From Lachnospiraceae bacterium (GTDB lineage: Bacteria > Bacillota > Clostridia > Lachnospirales > Lachnospiraceae), in assembly GCA_902363555.1 (NCBI GenBank), contig CABJAM010000002.1, forward strand, positions 248,001-312,000: DNA of 64,000 nucleotides. The letters are read 5' to 3'. A model generated the notes under the pieces. It saw only the letters and a program-made list of their open reading frames with translations, did no database searches and was not told where the DNA came from. The position numbers and the translations under genes were made by a program. Of this stretch, positions 1 to 9,718 are shown piece by piece (within the stretch, counting starts at the first letter, position 1; every line of letters begins with the position of its first letter).

Positions 1-3000
1 TCCGGCTGCTGCCGCAGACTCTCCTCCTGCTCCGTCAGACGTTTTCTTAACGCGTCCTGCTCAGTGAGCAGTTGAGTCATCTGCTGCTCCTGAAGCGTCA
101 GTGTTTCCTTCATGGAGTGGATCTCGGCATCCTGTTTTTTGATCATCTGCCCAGCCTGACCCAGTGATGGCGCCAGACGCAGGATGGCGTCCTCAGTGCT
201 GCCGGAACTGCTACCAGAACTGCTGTTGGAAATATTTTCCGGCCCCTCCGAAGCATGGACCAGGTTGACAGCGTATTGGATATGGCTTTCTTCGTAGCTG
301 TACCGCATGCCGGATGCATTTCCTCCGGGATCTGCCGCTGCTGTTGATGGGCTGCTATCCCTAACCGGTGCTGCGGCGTGTGGGTTCGGGTATCGTATAT
401 CTGCGCCTGGCACAGCCATAGCTGAATCAGAATATCGCGTATCCGCGCCCGGATATGCAGTGTTTAGATTCGGGTATACGGCATCCGGCGCAGTGCGCTG
501 TATGTCTGGATATGTATTTTTCGTTTCTTCCGATATATACCCGTTATGATAGATGGCGTGAATAATTTCATCATACATAAAACGATGATCCACTAATTCA
601 TACGGAATATTATCGTAAGCATATGAAGGGGGTGCCTGTGCGGCATTTACGTTTGCAGATCTTACGTGTGAGGGCTTCGCCTGCTCAGCATCCTCCGATA
701 ATATCTGCGCCAGGCTGTGTATAGCTTCCGGAAACGCCATCATAACGGCTGCATTTTCCTGCCGCGCATTCATATACATACGGCTCAGGGCTTGTGTTTT
801 TTCCCGGTCATTACCGTCATCCCCTGAAAAAACAGCATTGTAAGGGCTTCCGGTGAGTATTTCAAGCGCAGCCGGGTGAGAATCTGCAAATATATCCGGC
901 ATGTCCAGCGGCATATGAGACAAGTCTGGGCCCGGATTCCTCATATCCGGACTGTCCGTGGAAAACTTTTGCTCCATCCCCTTATACAGATTAAAACTTT
1001 GTATAAGCTTTTGGCTTAAATCATAAATTTCCTCTGCTTTTCCAGCTTTTATAATCTCCTGGCTTTCTTCCTGCGGGGAATACAGCCAAAGCCTGGAGTG
1101 TGTTTGAGAATCACTTTCGGTAAACTGACGGTGATTTGGCGTATTCCCAGCTTCGATCAGCCTCTGATGCCTGTATATGAGGATCTGCGTGTCTTCCAAC
1201 AGCGTATCGATACTTACAGATGACATTTTGGTGCGCACCGCTAAATTTACTTTTTCTGTATGCTTCAATACGTTATTTGCCGTATTTTCATTAACAGTCT
1301 CGGCGCTATCACAAACGATCCGGCTGAAATGCTGCCACTGTTCCTGGGTAATATCTGTTATCCGGAGCCTGGAAAGCTCCTTTATAAGCTCCGGAAATTC
1401 CCTGAATACCCGTTTTACAACCGGCTCCGTAAGCGTTTCTTCCTTCAGGTATTCCTCCACCGGAAGGTTTATAAGTGTTTCGGAATAAAGCTTTGATAAA
1501 TATTCCTTTTGTATTTGTGTATCCCCGATCTCATACTGTCTCACAGTCTGGCTGTAATTACTGAAAAGTTCTCCCAGTAAATGCTCCACCTCCAGCCGCC
1601 GCGAAAGCTCCGTGATTTCCCGGGTTCCTTCCAGCAGCACTTTTTCGTAATTGCCGCGTCCGATTTCAATAAACGCATTGGAAAACTGCTCCCACAAGTT
1701 ATCCTCAATCTCCGGGAACATTAGGACATCCTCTTTACTGATATGATCCTTCTGCCAATGCTCAAGCAATCGGTCCACAAGCAAAGATGATGATATTTTC
1801 TGCGTATTCACTATTGACAGAATTTCCTCAGTTTTATTGCTATCCATTGCTGCCAACGTCTCATCCCTGGCAGGTTTCTCCGAAACTGATTCAAAAACAG
1901 ATTCCGCTTCGGTCTTTGAAGCCGTCTTAAGGTACGATTCTGTTACAGACTCCGAAACCGATTCTGAAACATATGTATCCACATACTTTAAAAGCTCCCG
2001 CATCAGAAAATCCTTCTGTTCACGGATTGTTCCCAATAGTTTTTGTTCCCTTGCTTTTTCATAGGTTAAAAGCACATTGGTTATATAATTTTTTTGTTCC
2101 ATCTGTTCTTCCAGAAAGGCTACGCGTAATGCGTTTTCGGAAGAATCCGATTTAACCGCCTTATGTCCGGCCGCAAATGTATTAACAATCTGAGTAAGAT
2201 TACTGTAAGCCAATGTCCGGGCACCGATTTTTTGTGCAGCTTCGGCCTGAAGGAGTGTTTCTGCCCGTGTATAAAGAAAAGAGCAGTTTTCATAGACAGC
2301 TTCGTTAAAAACATTGATAAGCTCCGTCAGAAAATCCTTCCATTGAATCGGGGGCATATTTAGAATGCTTTCCACTACCTCTTCCCCGACTGCAAGATCA
2401 TTTTGAACAAGTAAGCTAAGGAAGTATTTTTTCACCTCTGACGCATATCCCTCTGATACATATACATCCGACGCATATACATCCGGCGCATTGACCGCTG
2501 TCTCATTCAAAACCGCCTGCCGGTCAAGCTGTTTTGGGTCAAGCTGTTTTTGTAATTCTAAAACAACCTCTGACAGATGCATTGTATCTTTAATTAAGCG
2601 TATGTTTTTTAGTATTTGACGATTTTCCACAAACGCTCCGGTTTTCTTCAAGTCCGCTTGCGGGTATTGTTCCGTAGTCTCCAGAAGCTTATTTATCATA
2701 GCGGATGTAAATTTCGTACTCCGGGCAAAGTTTTTCAGCTCGTTTACTTTAATTTCCAATTCCTCTGTTTGATGAGCAATCTGCTCCCTGTGGCTCATTA
2801 TTTTTCGCACGATCTCCAGTTCCCGGTGCAATACTCCATGATCTACGGTAGTAAAAACGCCGATAAAATCCGTAATAAACTGCCGCCACTGATGCGCATC
2901 CAGCAGCTCTATCCGTTCCCGGTTAAAAGCCTGCATTTTTTGTGTCAGCGATGTATCCAAATACACATACGATGAATAAATATCCATCAAATATTCCTGC

Positions 3001-5954
3001 AAAAGCTCCGGGCTCCGCTCCGTAAGCCGGTCAAGAAAAAAGCTTTTTTCCTGACTCACATCCGTAAAACGTTCCTGAATTTCCTCCGCCATAAAGCTCT
3101 CGGCCAAGTGACTCAGGTAAAGCGTACCCTCAATCACCTTCTGAATGGACGCCAACGGCTGCGGCTCCCATAAATCGCTGTTTCCGCTTTTGCTTTCCGT
3201 ATCCGACATCCTTTGAATGGATACCTGTAATTGTGCCCATTGCTGCGGATTCATCTGTTCCACTAAATAGAGCTGACTCTCATCAAATATATCCGTCAAC
3301 GGTTCAGACCTTACAAAGTCATTGAGATGCATCGTCTTAATCATCTGACGGGCAAATAAGGATTGGCTCAGGAACCGTTTCTGCTCCTGATAGAAATGGG
3401 TATCGCCCACATCCTTATGCACCTCCTTATATTCTCTTACAAGGGATACAAATAAATTCCGTTCTTCGTAAGGCTCCATAGGCACATACGCTGTATGATA
3501 AGCTTTATATTGCTCATAAATCTCAGACAATGCCTGTTCACGGCGCTGCTGCTGCGCATAACTGACATACCAGCGTATCCACTGGCCGCCCTCCGAATGA
3601 TCACTTAATTCCCATAATTGCCGGGATACATCCAAATATATATAATCCTGCATCTGCCGGACAAGCTGACGGGTCTGCAGCTGCGTTCTTTCTTTAAAAA
3701 GGGTTGAAAATTCGTCTGTCAGTTGAATCAGTTGTAATGTCATCTGGGTAAACAATTCATGTAACGTAATTTCAGTATCACCGGTGGGCTCTGTTTTTCC
3801 GCCAATACTCTGGCGAAGCTTTTCCTCATACGCTTTCAGCATGAAGATATCGGAAATAATTTTCTGGCTGTACGTTACCAGATGTTCAACCGCTGCCCGG
3901 TCTGAAACGAAATCGCTGCCCGAATCCAGCGCATGGACCGGCACGAAATCACTGTCCGAATCCGGCGTGTGGGCCGGCACGTTATCTCTGCCCGAATCCA
4001 ACATTCTGGGTGAAATTTCCAGTCCATCCGGCCGCATATCTGCCTGTGGCGTTTTGTCCATCCATTCCCGAACGATCAGCAATGCCTGCTTTTCGGCTTC
4101 ACTCCAATGAGTCTCTTCAATATGGGTAATACTCAGCTTACTCAGGTCACGCAGTGTATCTTTAATATTTTTCACCGTTTCAAGCATTGAAAGCCGCTGG
4201 CTTCCACGGTTAACCGGCGAATCCCAGGTATTGTTAAACATGTGCGCTGTATGCTGTAAAAATGTATCCCACTGCCGGCGGTTATAGCCAGCCGCCGCGT
4301 CTTCCATGCGATGGGTATGCATAAGCTCCACCGCCATCTGTAATTCCCCGCGCTCAATATTTAATAAGCGGCAAATCTTTTCAGTCAGTGAGCTTTGCAG
4401 CAATGTTTCCGCTGCCAGAGTGTTATCGTTCTCATTCCATTGCAGCTTTGAGAAAAAATACTTTTTTTGTTCCTCCAGCTGTGTCATTGTACCGGAAATC
4501 ACCTGCCTGCGATAATCGTTCAGTACTTCTTCTATAAAATCCTGACTGCGAATAAGCTTTCGATAGCTTTCCAGCCACATATCCAATTCATTGATGTCCG
4601 CCGTTTTGATCAGCTCAATGGCCGGGCTGTAAAGCTGTACGGTAGTATCTATATTCGTTTGGTCTGCTGCCGCGTGTAACTGCACAACATCCGCCTCCAG
4701 CGCCATAAGCCGCTGAACACTCTGTCTGTCTTGCGTTTGTATCCGGCAAAATTGCTGCCACTGCTCCGCATCAAATTGCCGGACTCTATATATTAAGGTT
4801 TCTAACCCATGATATTCTGTTTCAGGATGGAGCTTTTTATAATCATCAATCTTATGGAGCAGTGCGGATTTTTCCTCCGTAAAGGATTCAAACGCTGTTG
4901 TCTGCCTCATTATTTCATAACTGTCATATATTTCATTCAATGCAATTTGTTCAGAAATCAAAGTCTTCAGACCGATTTCCACAGAATCAAACATACCGAT
5001 GTCTATTTCATCAGCTTTGCGGTTTATGTCTGTCATATGAATTAAATTCTCATAAAATTCGGTCCAAAATAAAGCTTCGCTGTCATTTACAGTCAGCATC
5101 CCGGAAAGAAGCCCGTCCTCCTCTATATCTGAGGACCAAAGCTCACCCAATGACGCATCTGCTGCGCGCTGCCTGCGCGCAAGAAAGTCCGATGCCTGTC
5201 CTCCCAGCGCAGAAATGTCCGCTTTTTGTTCCCCGCGCGCAAGCTTATCAGGCATCTGCCGCCCGGGCACTGTCATGTCCGATTTTTGTTCCCCGCGAGC
5301 CAGGCGTTCTATTTCCCTGATCTGGGAGTATTCTAAAATTGCAGTATCCGTTTCTGTAAGTTTTTCATACTCTTTTTTAACAAGCTGATAAACCATCATT
5401 TGGCGGACAAATTCCGTTCTCAGGCGCTGTGCGCCCGGGAGTATTTGATTCCCCCGCGTCAGCTTGTAAACTGAACGCCGGAATTTTTCCGTAGTAATAT
5501 ATAATTGTACCGGAGCCTCAGGCTTCCCGGTCAAATGTCTGTCATTATAAGTTCCGGCGAAGCTGGTATATGTGGACCATGAAGGAAATGTGTAAAGCAG
5601 CGTCAGGCTGCGCTGGCACAGGTCGCTGACCGGATTCAGGACGCTAAAGTGCATATGCTGCAAAAACAGGTTCCATATCTGGATATTTTTTTGAAGCGCC
5701 AGTTTTTCATCTTCATGCTTTCTTTCCTGCTCCTGCTGTTCAAAAAGCTTCTCCAGAAACACAAAAGCAGAAAAATCAAAGTCATAGAAATATGTACCGT
5801 TATAGCGGTCGAGAATCGCTCTGGCAAAACGCAGATTCTTTGCAGCCACTACCGCAGCATCCCTGACAAATCTCTGATTTTTCTGTATTACTGGAAGTAA
5901 TGATTTATGTAATTTCATATCCGGCCTGGATATGCATAACTTTCCCTGGCCCAT
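1..5954 (-). CDS. Giant coiled-coil/helical protein of the CIS locus (partial, 3' end outside window)
   Basis: An open frame runs from an ATG at 5954 (AGGTG ribosome site just upstream) to the window edge: 1984 codons with no stop seen in the stretches I translated (both ends and several internal segments). The family is not recognised. No signal peptide or membrane segment is evident; the protein is rich in Glu, Gln and Leu. A short W-x-x-F motif followed by a hydrophobic helix recurs at least eight times (for example QWDTF near 4240, QWRQF near 2890, QWKDF near 2335, LWEQF near 1690, QWQHF near 1345), suggesting diverged helical repeats. Low-complexity inserts separate them (near 5170-5310, 3890-4000, 2440-2500, 1880-1980, 390-540). 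The last visible part has a Ser/Gly linker then a Gln-rich coiled coil. It starts 43 bp after tube 2, so tape measure, fibre or scaffold are all possible; this is inference. Confidence 0.8.
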   Translation of the reverse strand, partial: MGQGKLCISRPDMKLHKSLLPVIQKNQRFVRDAAVVAAKNLRFARAILDRYNGTYFYDFDFSAFVFLEKLFEQQEQERKHEDEKLALQKNIQIWNLFLQHMHFSVLNPVSDLCQRSLTLLYTFPSWSTYTSFAGTYNDRHLTGKPEAPVQLYITTEKFRRSVYKLTRGNQILPGAQRLRTEFVRQMMVYQLVKKEYEKLTETDTAILEYSQIREIERLARGEQKSDMTVPGRQMPDKLARGEQKADISALGGQASDFLARRQRAADASLGELWSSDIEEDGLLSGMLTVNDSEALFWTEFYENLIHMTDINRKADEIDIGMFDSVEIGLKTLISEQIALNEIYDSYEIMRQTTAFESFTEEKSALLHKIDDYKKLHPETEYHGLETLIYRVRQFDAEQWQQFCRIQTQDRQSVQRLMALEADVVQLHAAADQTNIDTTVQLYSPAIELIKTADINELDMWLESYRKLIRSQDFIEEVLNDYRRQVISGTMTQLEEQKKYFFSKLQWNENDNTLAAETLLQSSLTEKICRLLNIERGELQMAVELMHTHRMEDAAAGYNRRQWDTFLQHTAHMFNNTWDSPVNRGSQRLSMLETVKNIKDTLRDLSKLSITHIEETHWSEAEKQALLIVREWMDKTPQADMRPDGLEISPRMLDSGRDNVPAHTPDSDSDFVPVHALDSGSDFVSDRAAVEHLVTYSQKIISDIFMLKAYEEKLRQSIGGKTEPTGDTEITLHELFTQMTLQLIQLTDEFSTLFKERTQLQTRQLVRQMQDYIYLDVSRQLWELSDHSEGGQWIRWYVSYAQQQRREQALSEIYEQYKAYHTAYVPMEPYEERNLFVSLVREYKEVHKDVGDTHFYQEQKRFLSQSLFARQMIKTMHLNDFVRSEPLTDIFDESQLYLVEQMNPQQWAQLQVSIQRMSDTESKSGNSDLWEPQPLASIQKVIEGTLYLSHLAESFMAEEIQERFTDVSQEKSFFLDRLTERSPELLQEYLMDIYSSYVYLDTSLTQKMQAFNRERIELLDAHQWRQFITDFIGVFTTVDHGVLHRELEIVRKIMSHREQIAHQTEELEIKVNELKNFARSTKFTSAMINKLLETTEQYPQADLKKTGAFVENRQILKNIRLIKDTMHLSEVVLELQKQLDPKQLDRQAVLNETAVNAPDVYASDVYVSEGYASEVKKYFLSLLVQNDLAVGEEVVESILNMPPIQWKDFLTELINVFNEAVYENCSFLYTRAETLLQAEAAQKIGARTLAYSNLTQIVNTFAAGHKAVKSDSSENALRVAFLEEQMEQKNYITNVLLTYEKAREQKLLGTIREQKDFLMRELLKYVDTYVSESVSESVTESYLKTASKTEAESVFESVSEKPARDETLAAMDSNKTEEILSIVNTQKISSSLLVDRLLEHWQKDHISKEDVLMFPEIEDNLWEQFSNAFIEIGRGNYEKVLLEGTREITELSRRLEVEHLLGELFSNYSQTVRQYEIGDTQIQKEYLSKLYSETLINLPVEEYLKEETLTEPVVKRVFREFPELIKELSRLRITDITQEQWQHFSRIVCDSAETVNENTANNVLKHTEKVNLAVRTKMSSVSIDTLLEDTQILIYRHQRLIEAGNTPNHRQFTESDSQTHSRLWLYSPQEESQEIIKAGKAEEIYDLSQKLIQSFNLYKGMEQKFSTDSPDMRNPGPDLSHMPLDMPDIFADSHPAALEILTGSPYNAVFSGDDGNDREKTQALSRMYMNARQENAAVMMAFPEAIHSLAQILSEDAEQAKPSHVRSANVNAAQAPPSYAYDNIPYELVDHRFMYDEIIHAIYHNGYISEETKNTYPDIQRTAPDAVYPNLNTAYPGADTRYSDSAMAVPGADIRYPNPHAAAPVRDSSPSTAAADPGGNASGMRYSYEESHIQYAVNLVHASEGPENISNSSSGSSSGSTEDAILRLAPSLGQAGQMIKKQDAEIHSMKETLTLQEQQMTQLLTEQDALRKRLTEQEESLRQQP

Positions 5955-5997
5955 TCAAATCACCTCACTTCATTGCCTGTTTGACATTTCCCACCCA

Positions 5998-6609
5998 TCA
6001 TGTATGCAGGCCGGAATGGGCAATTTCCACCTTATGTACCATAATTTCCCGGCCCATGGCATCCAGATTAGAAAGCTCGAATTTGGTAACGATACCGTCA
6101 TCAAAGCTCATTTCTTTATAGACCTGGCCATTTCTTAAAATTGAAATGGTACACGCGCCCACATGAACCCCCACTGTAAATGCCGACATGATTTCATCAT
6201 CCACCAACGCCCGCTCCAATATGAGTGTGTCCGCCTTTTTCTTAGGGCCTTCAAATACGTTTGGGTATTGGTTGTTGCCACCTTCGGGCACCTCCTCCAT
6301 ATCTCCAGCCACAGAAAGATTCGATATTTTAGCGCACTTGATTGCATATTTACCAATTTGTAAACGAAACTCACTGTTCGTGGCATAAGGATGGAGCGTT
6401 GAGGGCGTTCCTGTATAACTTTTATCACGCGCTTTCAACTGCGGCCCTTGATGCTCACTTTTCTGAGCAGCTATAGGAAGGCCTACATAGCTCTTTCCCC
6501 TGGGCGTTCCCGGTTCTGACCAGAAAGCATTATTTGTTCTTCCCAAATCGAGCATCCGGGCGGCCATCTTAACAGAAAGGCCGCGCAGGCCTGGACTTTT
6601 ATCAACCAT
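5998..6609 (-). CDS. Second CIS/phage-type tail tube protein
   Basis: 203 residues. The C-terminal two thirds (from about residue 80, FRLQIGKYAIKC onward) resemble the T4 gp19-like tail tube fold: a beta-rich core ending in a KVEIAHSG motif that parallels SIEVAHEG at the end of tube 1. The N-terminal 75 residues are a basic, Pro/Gly-rich extension absent from tube 1. In injection systems a second tube-like protein often forms the first ring or the tube-baseplate adaptor, so that role is likely here. It lies between the DUF6760-like gene (14 bp upstream) and the giant gene (43 bp downstream), in the same operon as the sheath. The family assignment is from residue patterns and order; the specific ring position is inference. 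Confidence 0.75.
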   Translation of the reverse strand: MVDKSPGLRGLSVKMAARMLDLGRTNNAFWSEPGTPRGKSYVGLPIAAQKSEHQGPQLKARDKSYTGTPSTLHPYATNSEFRLQIGKYAIKCAKISNLSVAGDMEEVPEGGNNQYPNVFEGPKKKADTLILERALVDDEIMSAFTVGVHVGACTISILRNGQVYKEMSFDDGIVTKFELSNLDAMGREIMVHKVEIAHSGLHT

Positions 6610-6623
6610 ACGAACTGTGCCCC

Positions 6624-6788
6624 CTATACTTTAAATACATTTTCCGGTTCCTGGTTCAGCTTGCTGTTGATCTTGGAAACCTCCTCACACCAGCGAATCC
6701 GTTCCCGGTGCGGAAATTTCATAATATCATCATGCTCCCAATGCATGTAATAGCCGATAAATGCTGCCTCCTCGTAGATTTTATCCAC
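6624..6788 (-). CDS. DUF6760-like small CIS protein
   Basis: 54 residues from the GTG at 6788, beginning VDKIYEEAAFIGYYMHWEHD and containing FPHRERIRWCEEV. The pattern Y-P-x-D-x-x-Y-E-E-A-A-F followed by HW and H-R-E-R-x-R-W is typical of the short DUF6760 proteins found between tail assembly and tube genes of contractile injection systems; its role is not known to me. The conserved T-Y-P residues lie upstream of the GTG in the same open frame, so the natural start may be the ATA at 6803, 7 nt after a GGAAG sequence and overlapping the TAG stop of the upstream gene. That would give 59 residues. Confidence 0.7.
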   Translation of the reverse strand: MDKIYEEAAFIGYYMHWEHDDIMKFPHRERIRWCEEVSKINSKLNQEPENVFKV

Positions 6789-6799
6789 CGGATAGGTAA

Positions 6800-7171
6800 C
6801 TATTGATCGGCTTCCATAAAATTTACCGGAATATCAAGCTTCTGGCCGCAATGAGGGCAGATTCCCTTATAAGACGGCATATCCATAGTATTAATTTTCT
6901 GGTACAGATCCTGCAAATAAGCCAGATCCATCGTAAAAAGATTTTCAACAACTCTCGTATCCACTGCCGGCAGTGTTCCCAGCTTCGTAATGACCCTGGC
7001 CAGCAGGATAATGGTCAGATATCCCGGATTTTGTGCCACCTTGGGATCTCTCAGCGGAAGGATCTCATCACCGGCATTGGCCAGACGCATCGTACCGTTT
7101 CGGTGGATATTACCGTCTCGGTCAATATAGCCCCTTGGGAGCGTAAATTCAAATTCAGTCTGAAAAGCCAT
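6800..7171 (-). CDS. Phage-tail assembly (chaperone-like) protein with zinc-binding CxxC
   Basis: 123 residues; the start at 7171 is 8 nt after GGAG, preferred to the in-frame GTG at 7180. The sequence FTLPRGYIDRDGNIHRNGTM followed by ARVITKLGTLPAVDTRVV is the usual pattern of tail assembly proteins placed between the tube gene and the tape-measure position in CIS and Myoviridae-like tails. Near the C terminus CPHCGQ forms one CxxC pair, as in many relatives, perhaps half of a metal site. It is presumably needed for assembly and may not be part of the finished particle. It lies 136 bp downstream of tube 1; that gap contains an imperfect inverted repeat around 7240-7290 that might reduce read-through after the abundant tube protein. 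Confidence 0.7.
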   Translation of the reverse strand: MAFQTEFEFTLPRGYIDRDGNIHRNGTMRLANAGDEILPLRDPKVAQNPGYLTIILLARVITKLGTLPAVDTRVVENLFTMDLAYLQDLYQKINTMDMPSYKGICPHCGQKLDIPVNFMEADQ

Positions 7172-7307
7172 CGCAGACACTCCTTTTTTGTATATTTTGC
7201 CCGCAGAACATGCGGATGCTTTTATATGACATTGCCTTACGAGATGCTTATATACATCCCGTAAGGCTTATCAATATGTTTATTCCATGCGGCTTAATGC
7301 CCGGACA

Positions 7308-7730
7308 TTACTGAGTTCTGGTCATTCCCTCGTGGGCAACCTCGATGGACTCGATTGCAATTTCCGAGGATGTCGCATTAAAATCCGGAGCCGTATATTT
7401 TAACGGCCATGCGTTGATCACCTGCCATGAAGCCACGGCGGTTTCTTCCTGATCCAGTAAAGTGATGGTAATGGTCTTACGGTCAACTGCACCATTAACA
7501 CCAGTCATCATCCAGTCGTAAATGACTGTGGAATCCACCAGACCCTGTTTTAATGTAATATTACCGTATTTTTTAAGGCCCGGAACCTTCATGGGCGTTG
7601 TGACCATATCGCCCTCGCGGTACTCAATAACATCGATGGATGCATCAAAACCGGAGACCTCTGAAAAACCGCCGGCAGCCAGACCATCAATTTCAACTCT
7701 GTATCTAAATTTTCCATGTGGATAAGCCAT
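7308..7730 (-). CDS. Tail tube protein (T4 gp19-like)
   Basis: 140 residues, the usual length of CIS tube protomers. It begins MAYPHGKFRYRVEIDGLAAG and has the family's GFSEVSGFDASIDVIEYREG segment, a K-x-G-N-I-T-L-K-x-G strand and a final SIEVAHEG motif. The protein should stack as hexameric rings inside the sheath to form the inner tube, which is loaded with or capped by effectors and is driven into the target on contraction. A GAAGGGAG ribosome site precedes the ATG. It is only 18 bp downstream of the sheath stop, so both are made from one transcript. I am confident of the family; the type of particle (extracellular, cell-attached or bacteriocin) cannot be read from this protein. Confidence 0.9.
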   Translation of the reverse strand: MAYPHGKFRYRVEIDGLAAGGFSEVSGFDASIDVIEYREGDMVTTPMKVPGLKKYGNITLKQGLVDSTVIYDWMMTGVNGAVDRKTITITLLDQEETAVASWQVINAWPLKYTAPDFNATSSEIAIESIEVAHEGMTRTQ

Positions 7731-7748
7731 TTATTTACACTCCCTTCA

Positions 7749-9524
7749 TCAATCAGCGGATTCGCTTGTCTTTTGAGAAATTCTGAAGATCACAAATTCA
7801 GCCGGTTTCACCGGTGCCACGCCGATCACACAAATCAGGCGTCCATTATCGATATCGTCCTGGCTCATCGTGTCACGGCCGATATTTACAAAGAAGGCTT
7901 CCTCAGGCGATGAGCCTGCCAGTGAACCACTTCTCCAGAGTCCGTTTAAGAAGACGCTGATGGTCCGTTTTACACGTACCCATAAGGTCTCGTCGTTGGG
8001 TTCGAATACGGCCCAGCTTGTATTTGCCTTGATCGTCTCCTCTATGAAGATGAACAGGCGGCGTACATTGACATATTTCCAGCTTGGATTGCTCGTCGCA
8101 GTGCGGGCGCCCCATACACGGATACCCTGGCCGGGAAATACACGGATCAGATTGACTCCCTTGGGATTTAAAATATCCTGCTCGCCTTTATTAAACTGGC
8201 AGTCCAGGCCGACACAAGCTCTCACAACCTCGTTGGCCGGAGCTTTGTGGACACCTCTGGAATTATCGCTGCGGGCGTAAATACCCATGATGGAACCTGA
8301 CGGTGGAATGGCAATATTTTTCTTATCCAGCGGATCGAAAATCTCCAGCCACGGATGATATAACGCACCGTAATTAGTATCAAAAATATCCCTGTGTGCC
8401 AGAACATCCTGAACCTTTTTGGCATCTCTTGGCATATCCAAAACAGCAAAACGGCTGGCCAGATTTTCACAGTGAGCCACAAGCATCAACTGTACATTAG
8501 GATCGGTCACGCCAGGTACAGCCATAATGGAAACAACGTCATTGTCCACAAAAGCCTGAATACCAGTACGTTTTCCGGCGCCATTGTCTACACCGATAAA
8601 ATCAGCAGCGGATATATTGCTTACAGAGCCATTGCTGCCACCGGATAAAGATACGGCGATGAGGCCCATATCGTCGGCGTCCTCAGCAATAAGGCCTGTA
8701 AACGGAGCAACGATCTCCTCACCGGCCTCACCCACATAATGCGCCGTGATCAGATCGGATTTTGCAACCTTTTTATCCAGATAATTTGAAGCTTCAATAT
8801 TAAAGGATACATTTTCATACAGCTCTACAATATCGTCATATTTAACTTCCACATTAAATTCACATGTGGAAATTGTTTTTGCCGGCAGGAGGTTTCTGTC
8901 CACAACATCCTCCGGATATTCCTGAGCAAAGGTAATCACATTGTCCTGATTTTTTACAACGCGGTTATATACGGATGTGGTTTTATCCGTATAGACAACC
9001 ACATCTCCAGGATTGAAGCCGGCGCCGTTTTTCACGCGGTATTTTTTTTCTCCGCCGTTCTCAAGGATTTCAAGAATCTGTGTTTTCGCCTTGCTGGCCG
9101 GTGTGATGACCACGCGGATATCGTCGCCCCATACGCCCGGATTTTTTGCTGCAATGTCCATAACCGGAGCATCCATTGGAACCTGTCCTTTTGCACATTT
9201 AGCATCATTGGGAGCCACACGCGCTACAAAACAGCGGGAACCTCCATTGACAAAAAAGTGTTCCACGGCATAAGCCAAAAAGCGGTACTCCCCAAATTCG
9301 TTCTCGGATAAATAACCGCCGTAAGTCCTCTTAAAATCTGAAAAGTTTGTAATGAGCTGCGGAACACCCTCCACAGGACCTCTCATTGCCAGGCCTACAA
9401 AGCCGGCAGTGCTGGTTCCCACAGCTTCCATCGGTTTGCCGCCGGATTCAAACTCTTCTACGTAAACCCCCGGTGATAAATATTCTGCCATAAAATATTC
9501 CCGGTCTGCGGATAAAGCTTTCAT
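7749..9524 (-). CDS. Contractile tail sheath protein
   Basis: 591 residues. The segment AEYLSPGVYVEEFESGGKP is the hallmark N terminus of phage and CIS sheaths. The C-terminal half has the conserved sheath domain: LNPKGVNLIRVFPGQGIRVW, then RTATSNPSWKYVNVRRLFIF, and a final segment with ISVFLNGLWRSG. The sheath polymer surrounds the tube and contracts to drive it forward. A start at 9491 (ATG of MAEYLSPG) gives a more conventional N terminus; both starts have weak ribosome sites, while a strong AAAGGAGG near 9595 lies in the leader without a usable start. Only one sheath gene is visible, unlike Afp/PVC-type clusters that carry three. Confidence 0.95.
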   Translation of the reverse strand: MKALSADREYFMAEYLSPGVYVEEFESGGKPMEAVGTSTAGFVGLAMRGPVEGVPQLITNFSDFKRTYGGYLSENEFGEYRFLAYAVEHFFVNGGSRCFVARVAPNDAKCAKGQVPMDAPVMDIAAKNPGVWGDDIRVVITPASKAKTQILEILENGGEKKYRVKNGAGFNPGDVVVYTDKTTSVYNRVVKNQDNVITFAQEYPEDVVDRNLLPAKTISTCEFNVEVKYDDIVELYENVSFNIEASNYLDKKVAKSDLITAHYVGEAGEEIVAPFTGLIAEDADDMGLIAVSLSGGSNGSVSNISAADFIGVDNGAGKRTGIQAFVDNDVVSIMAVPGVTDPNVQLMLVAHCENLASRFAVLDMPRDAKKVQDVLAHRDIFDTNYGALYHPWLEIFDPLDKKNIAIPPSGSIMGIYARSDNSRGVHKAPANEVVRACVGLDCQFNKGEQDILNPKGVNLIRVFPGQGIRVWGARTATSNPSWKYVNVRRLFIFIEETIKANTSWAVFEPNDETLWVRVKRTISVFLNGLWRSGSLAGSSPEEAFFVNIGRDTMSQDDIDNGRLICVIGVAPVKPAEFVIFRISQKTSESAD

Positions 9525-9654
9525 ACTGCATTTCCCCGGAGCCTGTCTGAAAAATACTCCGGCAATGTCTTACGCCTTTATCCGAAACCAGTTTCCTCCT
9601 TTCTCTGAGTGGAAATTGTTTTCATTGTTTTCATTGTTTTTACAACTTACAATG

Positions 9655-9689
9655 ATTATAGCGCCGGCCTATAAACAAAATTATAAACA
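9655..9689 (-). promoter_or_regulatory. Sheath-operon promoter with SARP-type direct repeats
   Basis: On the minus strand two copies of TGTTTATA start exactly 12 bp apart (9678-9689 and 9669-9677). The second ends 8 bp before a TATAAT -10 box at 9655-9660. No consensus -35 hexamer is present where it should be, so the promoter probably needs an activator. The same arrangement, with identical spacing, lies ahead of the first ATPase gene (22066-22100). The leader to the sheath gene is about 130-165 nt. Confidence 0.6.
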
Positions 9690-9718
9690 ATCGCCACAAA
9701 TTTACTTATTTTGACAAA

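Noticed and set aside
1177..5320. Many plus-strand and out-of-frame minus-strand reading frames of 60-140 codons
   Set aside because: All lie opposite or out of frame with the single giant minus-strand frame that runs from 5954 to the window edge; none has convincing ribosome sites.
9560..9605. Leader peptide using the strong AAAGGAGG upstream of the sheath gene
   Set aside because: No ATG, GTG or TTG start at suitable spacing; recorded only as a leader feature.
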